This document shows positions 41,094 to 49,319 of a DNA stretch of 64,000 nucleotides, piece by piece; position 1 is the first letter of the stretch; each line of letters begins with the position of its first letter. The DNA comes from a bacterium (GTDB taxonomy: Bacteria > Desulfobacterota > Binatia > HRBIN30 > CADEER01), in NCBI GenBank assembly GCA_019637795.1, contig JAHBUY010000008.1, forward strand, positions 310,001 to 374,000. The letters run 5' to 3'. The notes below the pieces were generated by a model. That model did not search any database. It was not told the DNA's origin and saw nothing but the letters and a program-made list of their open reading frames with translations. A program made the translations under genes and the position numbers.

Positions 41094-42113
41094 ATGGCCG
41101 AGCCGATCGATGTGGAGCTGGTGTCGCGCCCGTGCGCTCATCCCGAAACCTCGCCCGCGGCGCGGTATCGTCCCTGCGACGACCTCGCCATCGTCACCTG
41201 CTACTTCAATTCGAGCGGCTTCCGCACGCGCCGGGCCACCTACGACGCATTCGCCGCGCCCATCCGCGAGGCCGGCCTGAAGCTCCTGACGGTGGAGTGC
41301 GCGTTCGGCGAGGCCGAGTTCGCCCTGCCACCCGGGCCTGACTGCCTGCAGGTGCGCAGTCGGGACGTCATGTGGCAGAAGGAGCGGCTGATCAATCTGG
41401 CGGTCGCGTCGCTGCCGGCGTCCGTCCGCAAGATCGCCTGGCTCGACGGCGATGTGCTGTTCGCGAACCCGGACTGGGCGATCCAGACGGCCGCCCTGCT
41501 CGACGAGGTTCCGATCGTGCAGACGTTCAAGACCGCGATTCGTCTGCCCCGCTCCCACCATGCCTACCGCGGGCTCGGCGAGGTGTGGAGCGGCTTCGCC
41601 TGGGTCAGCGAAGTGAAGCCGGAGGCGTTCGCGCGGGACTACGTCGAGCACGGCCACACGGGCTTCGGCTGGGCGGCGCGACGGGACCTGCTCGACCGCC
41701 ACGGGCTCTACGACGCCTGCATCAGCGGCAGCGGGGACCATTTCATGGCCCACGCCATGCGCGGCGACGTGTCGATGCACTGCAAGCTGTGCCCGGTCAG
41801 CCCGAGATTCCGCGAGCACTTCCGCCGTTGGGCGGAGGGCTTCCACGCCGACGTGTCCGGGCGGATCGGCTCCACGCCGGGGACCGTCCTGCACCTGTGG
41901 CACGGCGACACCAAGGACCGCCGGTACGGCGAGCGCCACGAGCAGTTGATCGACCTCGACTTCGACCCGGCGACGGACCTGCGGATCGGCCGCGACGGGC
42001 TCTGGGAATGGGCGGGCGAGCGGCCGCAGTTGCGGCGCTGGATGGGCGCCTACTTCGACGGGCGCAACGAGGACGGCGCCGACCCCGCTGGGGCACCGGT
42101 GCCCTCGTCCTGA
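41094..42113 (+). CDS. Glycosyltransferase-like hypothetical protein
   Basis: 339 residues. The order DDLAIVTCYFNSSGF (first strand), then VMWQKERLINLAVASLP, then IAWLDGDVLFANPDW (D-x-D, about 115-125) is that of a GT-A fold with a metal-binding D-G-D. ERHGHTGFGWAARRDLLDRHGLYD and SGDHFMAHAM follow. No family-level enzyme name is safe. There is no signal peptide or membrane helix. A GAGGGGG site precedes ATG 41094. It lies between the sulfatase and a phospholipase-type gene and may modify a surface or capsular glycan. Confidence 0.65.
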   Translation: MAEPIDVELVSRPCAHPETSPAARYRPCDDLAIVTCYFNSSGFRTRRATYDAFAAPIREAGLKLLTVECAFGEAEFALPPGPDCLQVRSRDVMWQKERLINLAVASLPASVRKIAWLDGDVLFANPDWAIQTAALLDEVPIVQTFKTAIRLPRSHHAYRGLGEVWSGFAWVSEVKPEAFARDYVEHGHTGFGWAARRDLLDRHGLYDACISGSGDHFMAHAMRGDVSMHCKLCPVSPRFREHFRRWAEGFHADVSGRIGSTPGTVLHLWHGDTKDRRYGERHEQLIDLDFDPATDLRIGRDGLWEWAGERPQLRRWMGAYFDGRNEDGADPAGAPVPSS

Positions 42114-42140
42114 TCCGGCCGCCAGCGGCAGCCGAGCCCG

Positions 42141-43415
42141 TCACCCGGTACAGCCGGGATGGGTCGGATTCACGGTAGCCGCCGGCAGCTTCGGCGGAGT
42201 GACGAACGGCGGGTGCGCGAAGTCGAACAGATCGAGCATCGGATGGGCGTTGGCGTCGCGGTTGGTCAGCGCCGGCAGGTCGAAGCGGGTTTCGATGAAG
42301 CGCAGGATCGACGTCTGATCGGTGACCCGGTGCGAGACGTAGTGCCGGCGCGCAAAGGGTGAGACGACGACGAACGGGACCCGGATGCCGTAGCGATCGA
42401 AGGCCGCCGCGACGTCGCCCGGCTTCAGGTTGGGCGGAATGGCGTCGGGCACGCAGGCGGGCGGCGGTGGGACGTGGTCGTAGAAGCCGCCGTGCTCGTC
42501 GTAGGTGATGAACAGCGCCGAGCGCCGCCACTGCGGGCTGGTGAACATGGCGTTGACGATGCCGGCGACGAAGCGTTGGCCGAGCTGGACGTTGCTCGGC
42601 GGGTGCTCGTCGGTCTGGTTGGTCTCGTCGCCGAAGAAGATGGGGTCGACGAACGCCACCTGCGGCAGCGTGCCGGCGGCCGCGTCGGCATAGAACTCGG
42701 CGATCGGTCGGACGTTGGCCGAATGCGCTTGCACGTAGGCGTAGAGGACGGCGAAGGCGAGGTCGGACTGGTAGATCTTCCAGGTCACCCCGGCGTTGTC
42801 GAGCGACTGGAAGATCGACGCCTGGGTGGCGATCGCCAGATCGTTGCGGATGTGGCCGGCCGAGGTGCCCGACAGCAGGTAGTGGCGGTTCGGAAAGGTG
42901 GGGCCGAGCAGCGAGGAGAAGTGGCGGTCGCTCATCGCGAAGGTGCGGTAGAGGCGGTGATAGAAGCGCAGATCCTGCTTGCGATAGTAGCCCATGGTGC
43001 GCGAGCCGCTGGGGTCGAGCGGATCCGCGTTTTCGATCGCGAAGCCGTCCATGGCGCCGCCGTTCCACTCGCGGTGCGTGCTGTTCCAACTGTGGGCGAG
43101 ATCGGCGACCTCGCAGTAGGCGCGCTGGTGGAACATCTCGACCGGCGCGCCGCCGAGCGGATTCGGGTTGGTGGCATGGCGATCGGCGCGGTCGATGTCG
43201 CGGCCGTGCAGCAGGGTGAAGTAGTGGTCGAAGGAGCGGTTCTCCTGCATGAGCACCACGATGTGGTCGATCGGGATGGCGGCGCCGTGTGGCGCGCCCG
43301 GGGGCAGGGTGTCGGCGGGCAGGGCGCCGGCCGTGAACGGGCAGGCGGCGGGATCCTCGGCGCGGGCGGCCGGGGCGAGCAGCAGGGTGACGACCAGCAG
43401 AGCCAGAAGGCGCAT
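42141..43415 (-). CDS. Exported phosphoesterase (non-haemolytic phospholipase C / acid phosphatase family)
   Basis: 424 residues. A signal peptide (MRLLALLVVTLLLAPAARA) is followed by the phosphoesterase domain. It contains IDHIVVLMQENRSFDHYF (about 50-66, which carries the metal-site Glu-Asn-Arg), LLGPTFPNRHYLLSGTSAG (about 188), ITYDEHGGFYDHVPPP (about 310) and RVPFVVVSPFA. The Asp-Glu-His-Gly motif and the Thr/Asn nucleophile region are those of PLC/AcpA enzymes. It probably hydrolyses phospholipid or phosphate esters in the periplasm. It is preceded by a strong -35 and a possible leaderless -10. Confidence 0.88.
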   Translation of the reverse strand: MRLLALLVVTLLLAPAARAEDPAACPFTAGALPADTLPPGAPHGAAIPIDHIVVLMQENRSFDHYFTLLHGRDIDRADRHATNPNPLGGAPVEMFHQRAYCEVADLAHSWNSTHREWNGGAMDGFAIENADPLDPSGSRTMGYYRKQDLRFYHRLYRTFAMSDRHFSSLLGPTFPNRHYLLSGTSAGHIRNDLAIATQASIFQSLDNAGVTWKIYQSDLAFAVLYAYVQAHSANVRPIAEFYADAAAGTLPQVAFVDPIFFGDETNQTDEHPPSNVQLGQRFVAGIVNAMFTSPQWRRSALFITYDEHGGFYDHVPPPPACVPDAIPPNLKPGDVAAAFDRYGIRVPFVVVSPFARRHYVSHRVTDQTSILRFIETRFDLPALTNRDANAHPMLDLFDFAHPPFVTPPKLPAATVNPTHPGCTG

Positions 43416-43421
43416 GCGGTG

Positions 43422-43451
43422 CGCTTAGTTGCGCGGCCCACGCACCGTCAA
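43422..43451 (-). promoter_or_regulatory. Candidate promoter of the phosphoesterase gene
   Basis: On the minus strand, TTGACG (43451-43446; five of six consensus bases) is 18 bases before TAAGCG (43427-43422), which ends six bases before ATG 43415. The arrangement suggests a leaderless transcript. The -10 keeps only the first two consensus bases but resembles the rubrerythrin -10 (TAAGCA). Confidence 0.45.
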
Positions 43452-43476
43452 GACCTTTCGTCCTCGGCTGGCGCGG

Positions 43477-43725
43477 TCAATCCGTGCGGACCAGCACCTC
43501 GCGGTCGCCGTACAGCTTCTTGACCCGCACCGCGCCCGCCGGCGCCGCCTGCAGGCACAGCTCGCAGAGCGTGCACTCGTCGAGGTTCTTCTCGACAATC
43601 GCCAGCAGGCCCAGGTCCGCTTCGGCGAAGATGTTCACCGGGCAGACCTCGACCAGCTTCTTGACCGCCGCCGCGTCTTTCGCCAGCGCCGGATCCACTT
43701 CCACGTTGATGAACAGTGCCGCCAT
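43477..43725 (-). CDS. FixX-like single-cluster ferredoxin
   Basis: 82 residues. Four Cys: one in EVCPVNIF (Cys28, followed by Pro) and three in ECTLCELCLQAAP (C51-x2-C54-x2-C57). In normal two-cluster ferredoxins each motif has CxxCxxCxxxCP. Here the first motif keeps only the CP and the second has lost its CP (Ala-Pro), leaving one complete [4Fe-4S] site. That organisation is the FixX type, which receives electrons in FixABCX or ETF-QO systems. It lies 39 bases downstream of sucD on the same strand, suggesting an operon. Confidence 0.8.
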   Translation of the reverse strand: MAALFINVEVDPALAKDAAAVKKLVEVCPVNIFAEADLGLLAIVEKNLDECTLCELCLQAAPAGAVRVKKLYGDREVLVRTD

Positions 43726-43764
43726 GCTCCGCCTCTGTGTCCCGCTGTGCGCCGCGGTGGTGAG

Positions 43765-44664
43765 TCAGGCGGCGAGCCGCTGCTTCACCAGCCCCGGGAT
43801 GTCCTCGATCCGCTCCGCCACCGAGATGCCGGCCTTCTGCAGGCGCGCGATCTTGTCGGCGGTGGTGTCCGCCTTGCCCTCGACGATGGTGCCGGCGTGG
43901 CCGAAGCGCATGCCCGGCATCTCGTCCATGAACCGGCCGGCCATGAAGGCGACGATCGGCAGGCGCGATTTCTTCTCGACGACGTAGTTGGCGAGCTCGG
44001 CCTCCATGCGGCCGCCCGGCTCGCAGTAGATGACGATCGCCCTGGTCTCGGCGTCGGCTTCGTAGAGCGGCATGAGATCGGCATAGGTCGACCCGATCAC
44101 CGCGTCGCCGCCGATCGACACCGCGGTCGACTGCCCGAGGCCGGCAGCGGTGAGCGTGTTGCACATCTCGGTGGTCATGCCGCCCGAGCGCGACATCACG
44201 CCGACGGGACCCTTGGTGAACGCCTTGCGCGCATCCACGGCGCGGCCGCCGAGGCCGCCCATCTTCGCCTCGCCGGGGGAGAGGATGCCGAGGCAGTTGG
44301 GCCCGATGATGCGGGCGCCCTTCATCTGCGCGTACTCGACCATCTGGGCGACCTCGAAGCGCGGGATGCGCTCGGTGACGATGACGACGATCTTCACCCC
44401 GGCGTCGAGCGCCTCGAGGACCGCGTCGCGGGTGAAGGCCGGCGGCACCGCGACGACCGATCCGTCGACCCGGGTCGTGGCGGTGATCGCGCGCACCGTG
44501 TCGTAGACCGGGATGCCGTAGATGTCGCGGCCGCCACGTCCCGGCGTCACGCCGCCGACGATCTTCGAGCCGTAGTCCAGGCACTCGCGGCTCATGTTCA
44601 CCGCCTCGCGCCCGGTGATGCCCTGGATGATGAAGGTGGTGTCCTTGGTGATCAGGATCGACAT
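43765..44664 (-). CDS. sucD: Succinyl-CoA ligase-type alpha subunit
   Basis: 299 residues. The CoA-binding Rossmann part has DTTFIIQGITGREAV (about 8-22), KIVGGVTPGRGG and GIPVYDTVRA. The ligase part has GPNCLGILSPGE, GPVGVMSRSGGMTTEM and the phospho-His region RFGHAGTIVEG (about 250). The sequence is divergent from E. coli SucD, so the acid could be succinate, malate (as in MtkB) or another. The beta-subunit gene lies 21 bases upstream. In this context malate-CoA ligase would feed malyl-CoA to the lyase at 29941, but that is inference. Confidence 0.85.
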   Translation of the reverse strand: MSILITKDTTFIIQGITGREAVNMSRECLDYGSKIVGGVTPGRGGRDIYGIPVYDTVRAITATTRVDGSVVAVPPAFTRDAVLEALDAGVKIVVIVTERIPRFEVAQMVEYAQMKGARIIGPNCLGILSPGEAKMGGLGGRAVDARKAFTKGPVGVMSRSGGMTTEMCNTLTAAGLGQSTAVSIGGDAVIGSTYADLMPLYEADAETRAIVIYCEPGGRMEAELANYVVEKKSRLPIVAFMAGRFMDEMPGMRFGHAGTIVEGKADTTADKIARLQKAGISVAERIEDIPGLVKQRLAA

Positions 44665-44685
44665 GGCGCCTCTCGCAAGTCTGGG

Positions 44686-45894
44686 TCAGGCATCCTGCAT
44701 CTTCGCCACGGCGCGGCCGGCGGCCTCGTACATCGACACCGTGCGGTCGCAGTACTCGACGCCGTAATGCTGCAGAATCTTGAAGCCCTCGGTCTCCCAC
44801 GAGCCGGGGATGCGGAAGATGGCGATCTTGTCGGCCGGCTTGTGGCCGGATTCGATGACGCCCTTGATGACCCCGCGGGCGACGATGTCGACGCGGGTGT
44901 TGGACACCACGTTCATCATCACCGCGATCTTCTTCACCCCGGGCTTGCGCAGGATCAGCTTGGTGAGCTCGCAGGCCTTGGTGACCGACGGGTTGCCGCC
45001 GATCTCGCAGTAGTTCGCCGGCCGCCCGCCGTGCTTGCGGATGGCGTCGAACAGCGTCAGCGACCCGCCGCCGGCGCCGATGACCAGGCCGAGATCGCCG
45101 TCGAATTCGACCACGTTGCCGGCGACGCCGCGATGGTCGGCGGCGTCGACCGCGGCGCCGTCGATCTCGAACTGCGTCGGCGGACGGGCCTGGCGCTTCT
45201 CCTCCGGCGCGATGCCCAGCGCCTTGAGGATCGCCTTCTGGGAATCGCGGGCGTCGTCCTCCATGTCGACGTGGCCGTCGAGGCAGACGAAGCGCCCGTC
45301 CTCGAGGCGCGCCAGCGGGTTGATCTCCGCCAGGGTGAGGCCGTGGGCGATGAAGACGCGCGCCAGCGCGGCGGCGATGCGGCTGAGCTGGTTGAGCTCG
45401 GCGCCGCCGATCGCGAGCTGGGCGATCAGCTCCTTCGCCATGTAGTCGGAGAACGGCAGCAGCGTGGAGAAGTGGCGCTTGGCGATGTGCTCGGGATGGG
45501 TCTCCGCGACCTCCTCGATGTCGATGCCGCCCATGTCGGAACAGATCATCACCGGCTTGCGCGCGAAACCGTCCCAGGTGACGCCGATGTAGTACTCCTG
45601 CTTCACCGGGGCGCGGCCCTCGACCAGGACGCCGCGCGGCGCGTGGCCGTTGATCGTCAGGGCGAGGATCTTGGTCGCCGCTTCGGCCGCCTGCCCGGGG
45701 GTGTCGGCGAACAGGACGCCGCCGGCCTTCATGCGTCCGCCGGTCAGCACCTGCGATTTGAGCACCGCCGGTCCGTTGATCTCCTTCGCCACCGCCTCGG
45801 CCTCGGCCGCCGAGTGGGCGACCTTCGATCCGGTCGGCAGCGGTATGCCGTAGCGGCCGAAGAGCTGCTTCGATTCGTACTCGTAGAAGCGCAT
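44686..45894 (-). CDS. sucC: Succinyl-CoA ligase-type beta subunit (ATP-grasp)
   Basis: 402 residues. It starts MRFYEYESKQLFGRYGIPLP, the SucC N-terminus. The ATP-grasp domain has LKSQVLTGGRMKAGGVLFA, VEGRAPVKQEYYIGVTWD, MGGIDIEEVAE, EINPLARLEDGRFVCLDGHVD and LVIGAGGGSLTLFDAIRKHGGRPANYCEIGG. It partners the alpha subunit 21 bases downstream. GTP or ATP use and the acid substrate are not decided by sequence here. ATG 45894 is chosen by family alignment; the open frame runs further upstream without similarity. Confidence 0.87.
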   Translation of the reverse strand: MRFYEYESKQLFGRYGIPLPTGSKVAHSAAEAEAVAKEINGPAVLKSQVLTGGRMKAGGVLFADTPGQAAEAATKILALTINGHAPRGVLVEGRAPVKQEYYIGVTWDGFARKPVMICSDMGGIDIEEVAETHPEHIAKRHFSTLLPFSDYMAKELIAQLAIGGAELNQLSRIAAALARVFIAHGLTLAEINPLARLEDGRFVCLDGHVDMEDDARDSQKAILKALGIAPEEKRQARPPTQFEIDGAAVDAADHRGVAGNVVEFDGDLGLVIGAGGGSLTLFDAIRKHGGRPANYCEIGGNPSVTKACELTKLILRKPGVKKIAVMMNVVSNTRVDIVARGVIKGVIESGHKPADKIAIFRIPGSWETEGFKILQHYGVEYCDRTVSMYEAAGRAVAKMQDA

Positions 45895-46042
45895 GCCTAC
45901 ACCCTGTCGATTGATCGGATCGGTTCGGAGCGGCGCGAGAGGACGTCGCGCCGTGAAACAGAGTGCGGCTACCACCGCACGCTTGGCGAGGTCAACCGAG
46001 GGGGATGCCGCGGGCGCCGAGGCGAGCGGCGGCGGCGGGCCG

Positions 46043-46414
46043 TCAGCCGCGGCGGCGCACCGCGCGCCGGCCGAGGGCGGCCAGCACGATCAGCGTCAGG
46101 CCGAGTCCCACGGGGGTCAGTGCCGGCGCTGGGGCCGGAGCGCTGAACGTCGGACACTGCGGCTGGTTGCCGCAGGAGAGCGCCGTTTCACTGAACGACG
46201 CGCAGTCGAGCGCCGCGCACTGCGCCTGGCAGCCGGACATCGGCGCCTCGAAACACTGCGTCACCTGCGGCAGCGGGCAGGCGTCGCAGATGCAACAGCT
46301 CAGCGCGGGCGCCGCGGCGGCATGCGGCGCGCCGAGCAGCGCCGTCACCAGCGCGAGCCCCGCGACGCGGCGGCCCATGCGGACCGCGTGGGCGAGAGCA
46401 TTCGACGGCACCAT
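46043..46414 (-). CDS. Exported 10-Cys module protein with C-terminal membrane tail
   Basis: 123 residues. Signal peptide (GRRVAGLALVTALLGAPHAAAA), then a 10-Cys module (C40-C87) whose spacing matches that of the protein at 28664. A Pro/Ala spacer leads to a hydrophobic helix and basic tail (TPVGLGLTLIVLAALGRRAVRRRG). The tail looks like a C-terminal anchor or sorting signal. Three ATG codons in a row (46420, 46417, 46414) follow GGAGGGG. The last gives the best spacing (eight bases) and is used here. It is divergent from the probable mcd gene and downstream of sucC. Confidence 0.65.
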   Translation of the reverse strand: MVPSNALAHAVRMGRRVAGLALVTALLGAPHAAAAPALSCCICDACPLPQVTQCFEAPMSGCQAQCAALDCASFSETALSCGNQPQCPTFSAPAPAPALTPVGLGLTLIVLAALGRRAVRRRG

Positions 46415-46557
46415 CATCATCCCCTCCGTGCGCGAAGGGGCGCTCGTACCACGGGCGCCCGCCGGGGGCCAGGGAGGACGCGCGCTCGGATTTCCGACCT
46501 ACTTTTCGAGCCACGGGGCGGGTGTTAGGCAGGGATGTCCAGAACGGGGGCCAACCA

Positions 46558-48216
46558 ATGGCAGAGGCAGCGAAGAGCGTGAGTCTCGACGGCGTGGAGC
46601 GGGTGGTGGTGACGATCGACGCCATCGTGCGCGAAGCGCTGGAGGTGGCGAGCCGGCGCACCGCCGGCGGCAAGGGCATCGACGACGAGCAGGTGCACGT
46701 CGAGCGCCTGGCGTATGCCGCCACCGAGGCGCGGGCCGCGCGCGACCTGCTGACCTACGCCGCCGGGGTCGCGGTGCACCAGCCGGATCCGTCGGTCGCC
46801 GCCATGGCCGCCGCCTTCGCCGGCGAGATCGCGGGCAAGCTGCGGGCCCAGATCGAGGCGCACCCGGACGAGTTCGGCATCGCCGACGCGCGACTGAACG
46901 ACACCCTGGGCAGCGACGAGATGCGCCGCCTCGTCCGCGCCGCGACGGCCGACACCGCCTATGCCGCCATCGGGCGGCACGTCATCGAGCAGGGGGGCGT
47001 CAACCACTGCTGGCTCGGCGACGAGATGGCGAGCATGACGCGCGACTCGGTGCGCCAGTTCGCCGAGGCCGAGGTCCTGCCGATCGCCGAGCACATCCAC
47101 CGCGCCGACGACCTGGTGCCGGATGCGCTGATCGCCAAGATGGGCGAGCTCGGCTTCTTCGGCATGGCGGTGCCGGAGGAGTATGGCGGCGGCGGCATGG
47201 GCAATCTCGGCATGATCATCACCACCGAGGAGCTCTCGCGCTGCTCGCTGGCCGCGGCCGGCAGCCTGATCACGCGTCCGGAGATCCTCACCAAGGCGCT
47301 GCTCAAGGGCGGGACCGAGGCGCAGAAGCGGCACTGGCTGCCGGAGATCGCCGCCGGGCGCATCATGGCGGCGGTGTCGGTGACCGAGCCGGACACCGGC
47401 TCCGACGTCGCGGCGGTGAAGTGCCGCGCCGAGGCCGCCGAGGTGGGGGGGCAGAAGGGCTACGTCATCAACGGCGCCAAGGCCTGGTGCACCTTCGCCG
47501 GCCGCGCCAACGTGCTCGCGCTGCTGGCGCGCACCAATCCCGACCCCACGTCCGGGGCGCGCGGCCTGTCGCTGTTCATCGTGCCCAAGGACACCTTCGA
47601 TGGGCACGAGTTCACCATGCACCAGGCGACCGGCGGCACGCTGCACGGCAAGGCCGACCGCACCCCCGGCTACCGCGGCATGCACTCCTTCACGCTCGCC
47701 TTCGACCGCTACTTCGTGCCGGCCGCGAACCTGGTGGGCGAGGAGGGCGGGCTCAACAAGGGATTCTACCTGCAGATGAACGGCTTCGCCGCCGGTCGTC
47801 TGCAGACCGGCGGCCGCGCCACCGGTCTGTCGCAGGCGGCGCTGGAGCGCACCGCCGAGTACGCCAGGGATCGCAGACAGTTCGGCCAGCCGATCGGGAG
47901 CTACCAGCTCACCCAGCACAAGCTCGGCCGCATGGCGACCCACATCATGGCCGGCCGGCAGCTCACCTACTCCGCGGCGCTCGCCTCGGACAAGGACGAA
48001 TCGGTCACCCTCGAGGGCTCGATGGCGAAGCTCTTCACTTCCGACGTCGCCGTCTGGGTCACCCAGGAGGGCCAGCTCCTGCACGGCGGCTGGGGCTACG
48101 CCGAGGAGTTCCCGATCTCGCGCTACGTCGTCGACGCGACCGTGCTGCCGATCTTCGAGGGCGTGAAGCCGATCCTCGAGCTCAAGGTGATCGGGCGCAC
48201 GCTGCTCGCGGCGTGA
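46558..48216 (+). CDS. mcd: (2S)-methylsuccinyl-CoA dehydrogenase-like acyl-CoA dehydrogenase
   Basis: 552 residues, about 150 longer than ordinary acyl-CoA dehydrogenases. The extra N-terminal helical part (1-155, with ARAARDLLTYAAGVAV) is characteristic of methylsuccinyl-CoA dehydrogenase of the ethylmalonyl-CoA pathway. The ACAD core has MAAVSVTEPDTGSDVAAVK, GAKAWCTFAGRAN, ARDRRQFGQPIGSYQLTQHKLG and a candidate catalytic Glu534 in IFEGVKPILELKVIGR. FAD-linked electrons would pass to ETF. The presence of MeaA, Mcl and Mcm in the window supports the assignment; other branched acyl-CoA substrates are possible. Confidence 0.77.
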   Translation: MAEAAKSVSLDGVERVVVTIDAIVREALEVASRRTAGGKGIDDEQVHVERLAYAATEARAARDLLTYAAGVAVHQPDPSVAAMAAAFAGEIAGKLRAQIEAHPDEFGIADARLNDTLGSDEMRRLVRAATADTAYAAIGRHVIEQGGVNHCWLGDEMASMTRDSVRQFAEAEVLPIAEHIHRADDLVPDALIAKMGELGFFGMAVPEEYGGGGMGNLGMIITTEELSRCSLAAAGSLITRPEILTKALLKGGTEAQKRHWLPEIAAGRIMAAVSVTEPDTGSDVAAVKCRAEAAEVGGQKGYVINGAKAWCTFAGRANVLALLARTNPDPTSGARGLSLFIVPKDTFDGHEFTMHQATGGTLHGKADRTPGYRGMHSFTLAFDRYFVPAANLVGEEGGLNKGFYLQMNGFAAGRLQTGGRATGLSQAALERTAEYARDRRQFGQPIGSYQLTQHKLGRMATHIMAGRQLTYSAALASDKDESVTLEGSMAKLFTSDVAVWVTQEGQLLHGGWGYAEEFPISRYVVDATVLPIFEGVKPILELKVIGRTLLAA

Positions 48217-48250
48217 GACGCGCGCGGGGCGCTCTTCCGCCGGCCAGCCG

Positions 48251-49150
48251 TCAGCCGAACAGCTTCTCCTTCGCGGCCTCGGAGATCGCCACCACCGCCG
48301 GGTGCTTGAGGCGGCGCTCGACGGAGATGGCGTAGAAACGCTGGCGCACCTGATCGATGCGGCCGATGGCCCGGACGTCGTACTGCCGCCGGATCTCCGA
48401 CTCGATCGCGGCCGGCGCGGCGAAGACGCCGACCCCGCGCTCGCCGAAGGCGCTCAGCAGGGCGCTGTCGTCGAACTCGCCCAGCACCGCCGGCCGCACG
48501 TCGTGCTGCGCGAACCACTGGTCGAGCGAGCGGCGCAGCACCGTGTTGTCGCTCGGCATCAGAAAGGGCGCGCCGTCGAGCGAGCGCGGGAAGTTGCGTC
48601 GGTAGCGGTTCACCAGGCTCTTGGCGGCGAAGACCGTGGTGCCGCATTCGCCGAGCAGATGGCTGAAGGCGCGCACCTTGACGCTCGGGCTCAGTGGCGC
48701 GTCGGTCAGCACCAGGTCGAGGGCGTGCACCGCGAGGTCGGCGAGCAGCCGCTCGGTCTTGTCCTCGTGGCAGACGAGGCGCACCGGGTCGGACATCTTC
48801 AGCGCCGGCTCCATCAGCCGATAGGCGATCAGCTTCGGTACCTGGTCGTCGACGCCGACCGCGATGCGCAGCGGGCGGCCCGTCGGCCGGCCCCGCACCG
48901 CGTCGGTGAGCTCGCGGCCGAGCGTGAAGATCTCGTCGGCGTAGCGATAGACGAGCCGGCCGACCTCGGTCAGCTCGAGGCGGCGGCCGACGCGGTGGAA
49001 GAGCTTCTCGCCGAAGTGATCCTCCAGCATCCGCAACTGGCCGCTGATCGTCGGTTGCGCCAGGCGCAGCTCGGCGCTCGCCGCCGACACGCCGCCGGTG
49101 CGCGCCACGGTCCAGAAGTAGAGCAGGTGGTGGTAGTTCAGCCACTCCAT
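48251..49150 (-). CDS. nhaR: NhaR-type LysR-family transcriptional regulator
   Basis: 299 residues. The DNA-binding domain (1-62) begins MEWLNYHHLLYFWTVARTGG, the NhaR signature, with helix-turn-helix ELRLAQPTISGQLRMLEDHFG. VYRYADEIFTLGRELTDAVRGRPTGRPLRIAVGV and LGECGTTVFAAKSLVNR follow in the effector domain. NhaR activates Na+/H+ antiporter genes in E. coli, but no antiporter is beside it here. It is convergent with mcd and may have been recruited for another target. ATG 49150 follows a GAGGAG site. Confidence 0.88.
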   Translation of the reverse strand: MEWLNYHHLLYFWTVARTGGVSAASAELRLAQPTISGQLRMLEDHFGEKLFHRVGRRLELTEVGRLVYRYADEIFTLGRELTDAVRGRPTGRPLRIAVGVDDQVPKLIAYRLMEPALKMSDPVRLVCHEDKTERLLADLAVHALDLVLTDAPLSPSVKVRAFSHLLGECGTTVFAAKSLVNRYRRNFPRSLDGAPFLMPSDNTVLRRSLDQWFAQHDVRPAVLGEFDDSALLSAFGERGVGVFAAPAAIESEIRRQYDVRAIGRIDQVRQRFYAISVERRLKHPAVVAISEAAKEKLFG

Positions 49151-49319
49151 CGTCGGCTCCTCGTCGTCAGCCGTGCCACTCAAGCACGTCGGCGCCGTCG
49201 GCGCAGCAGGAGCGCGCCTGGCCGGGGGAACGGAAATTCAGAACGATGCGGGCTGGATTATCTATTTGTCGATGGATCGGCCCGCCGGTAGGCATGGACG
49301 TCGTTGGAGGGTTGGATTG

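Noticed and set aside
46043..46420. Using the first of three consecutive ATG codons for the 10-Cys protein
   Set aside because: The GGAGGGG site touches the first ATG; the third ATG (46414) has proper spacing.
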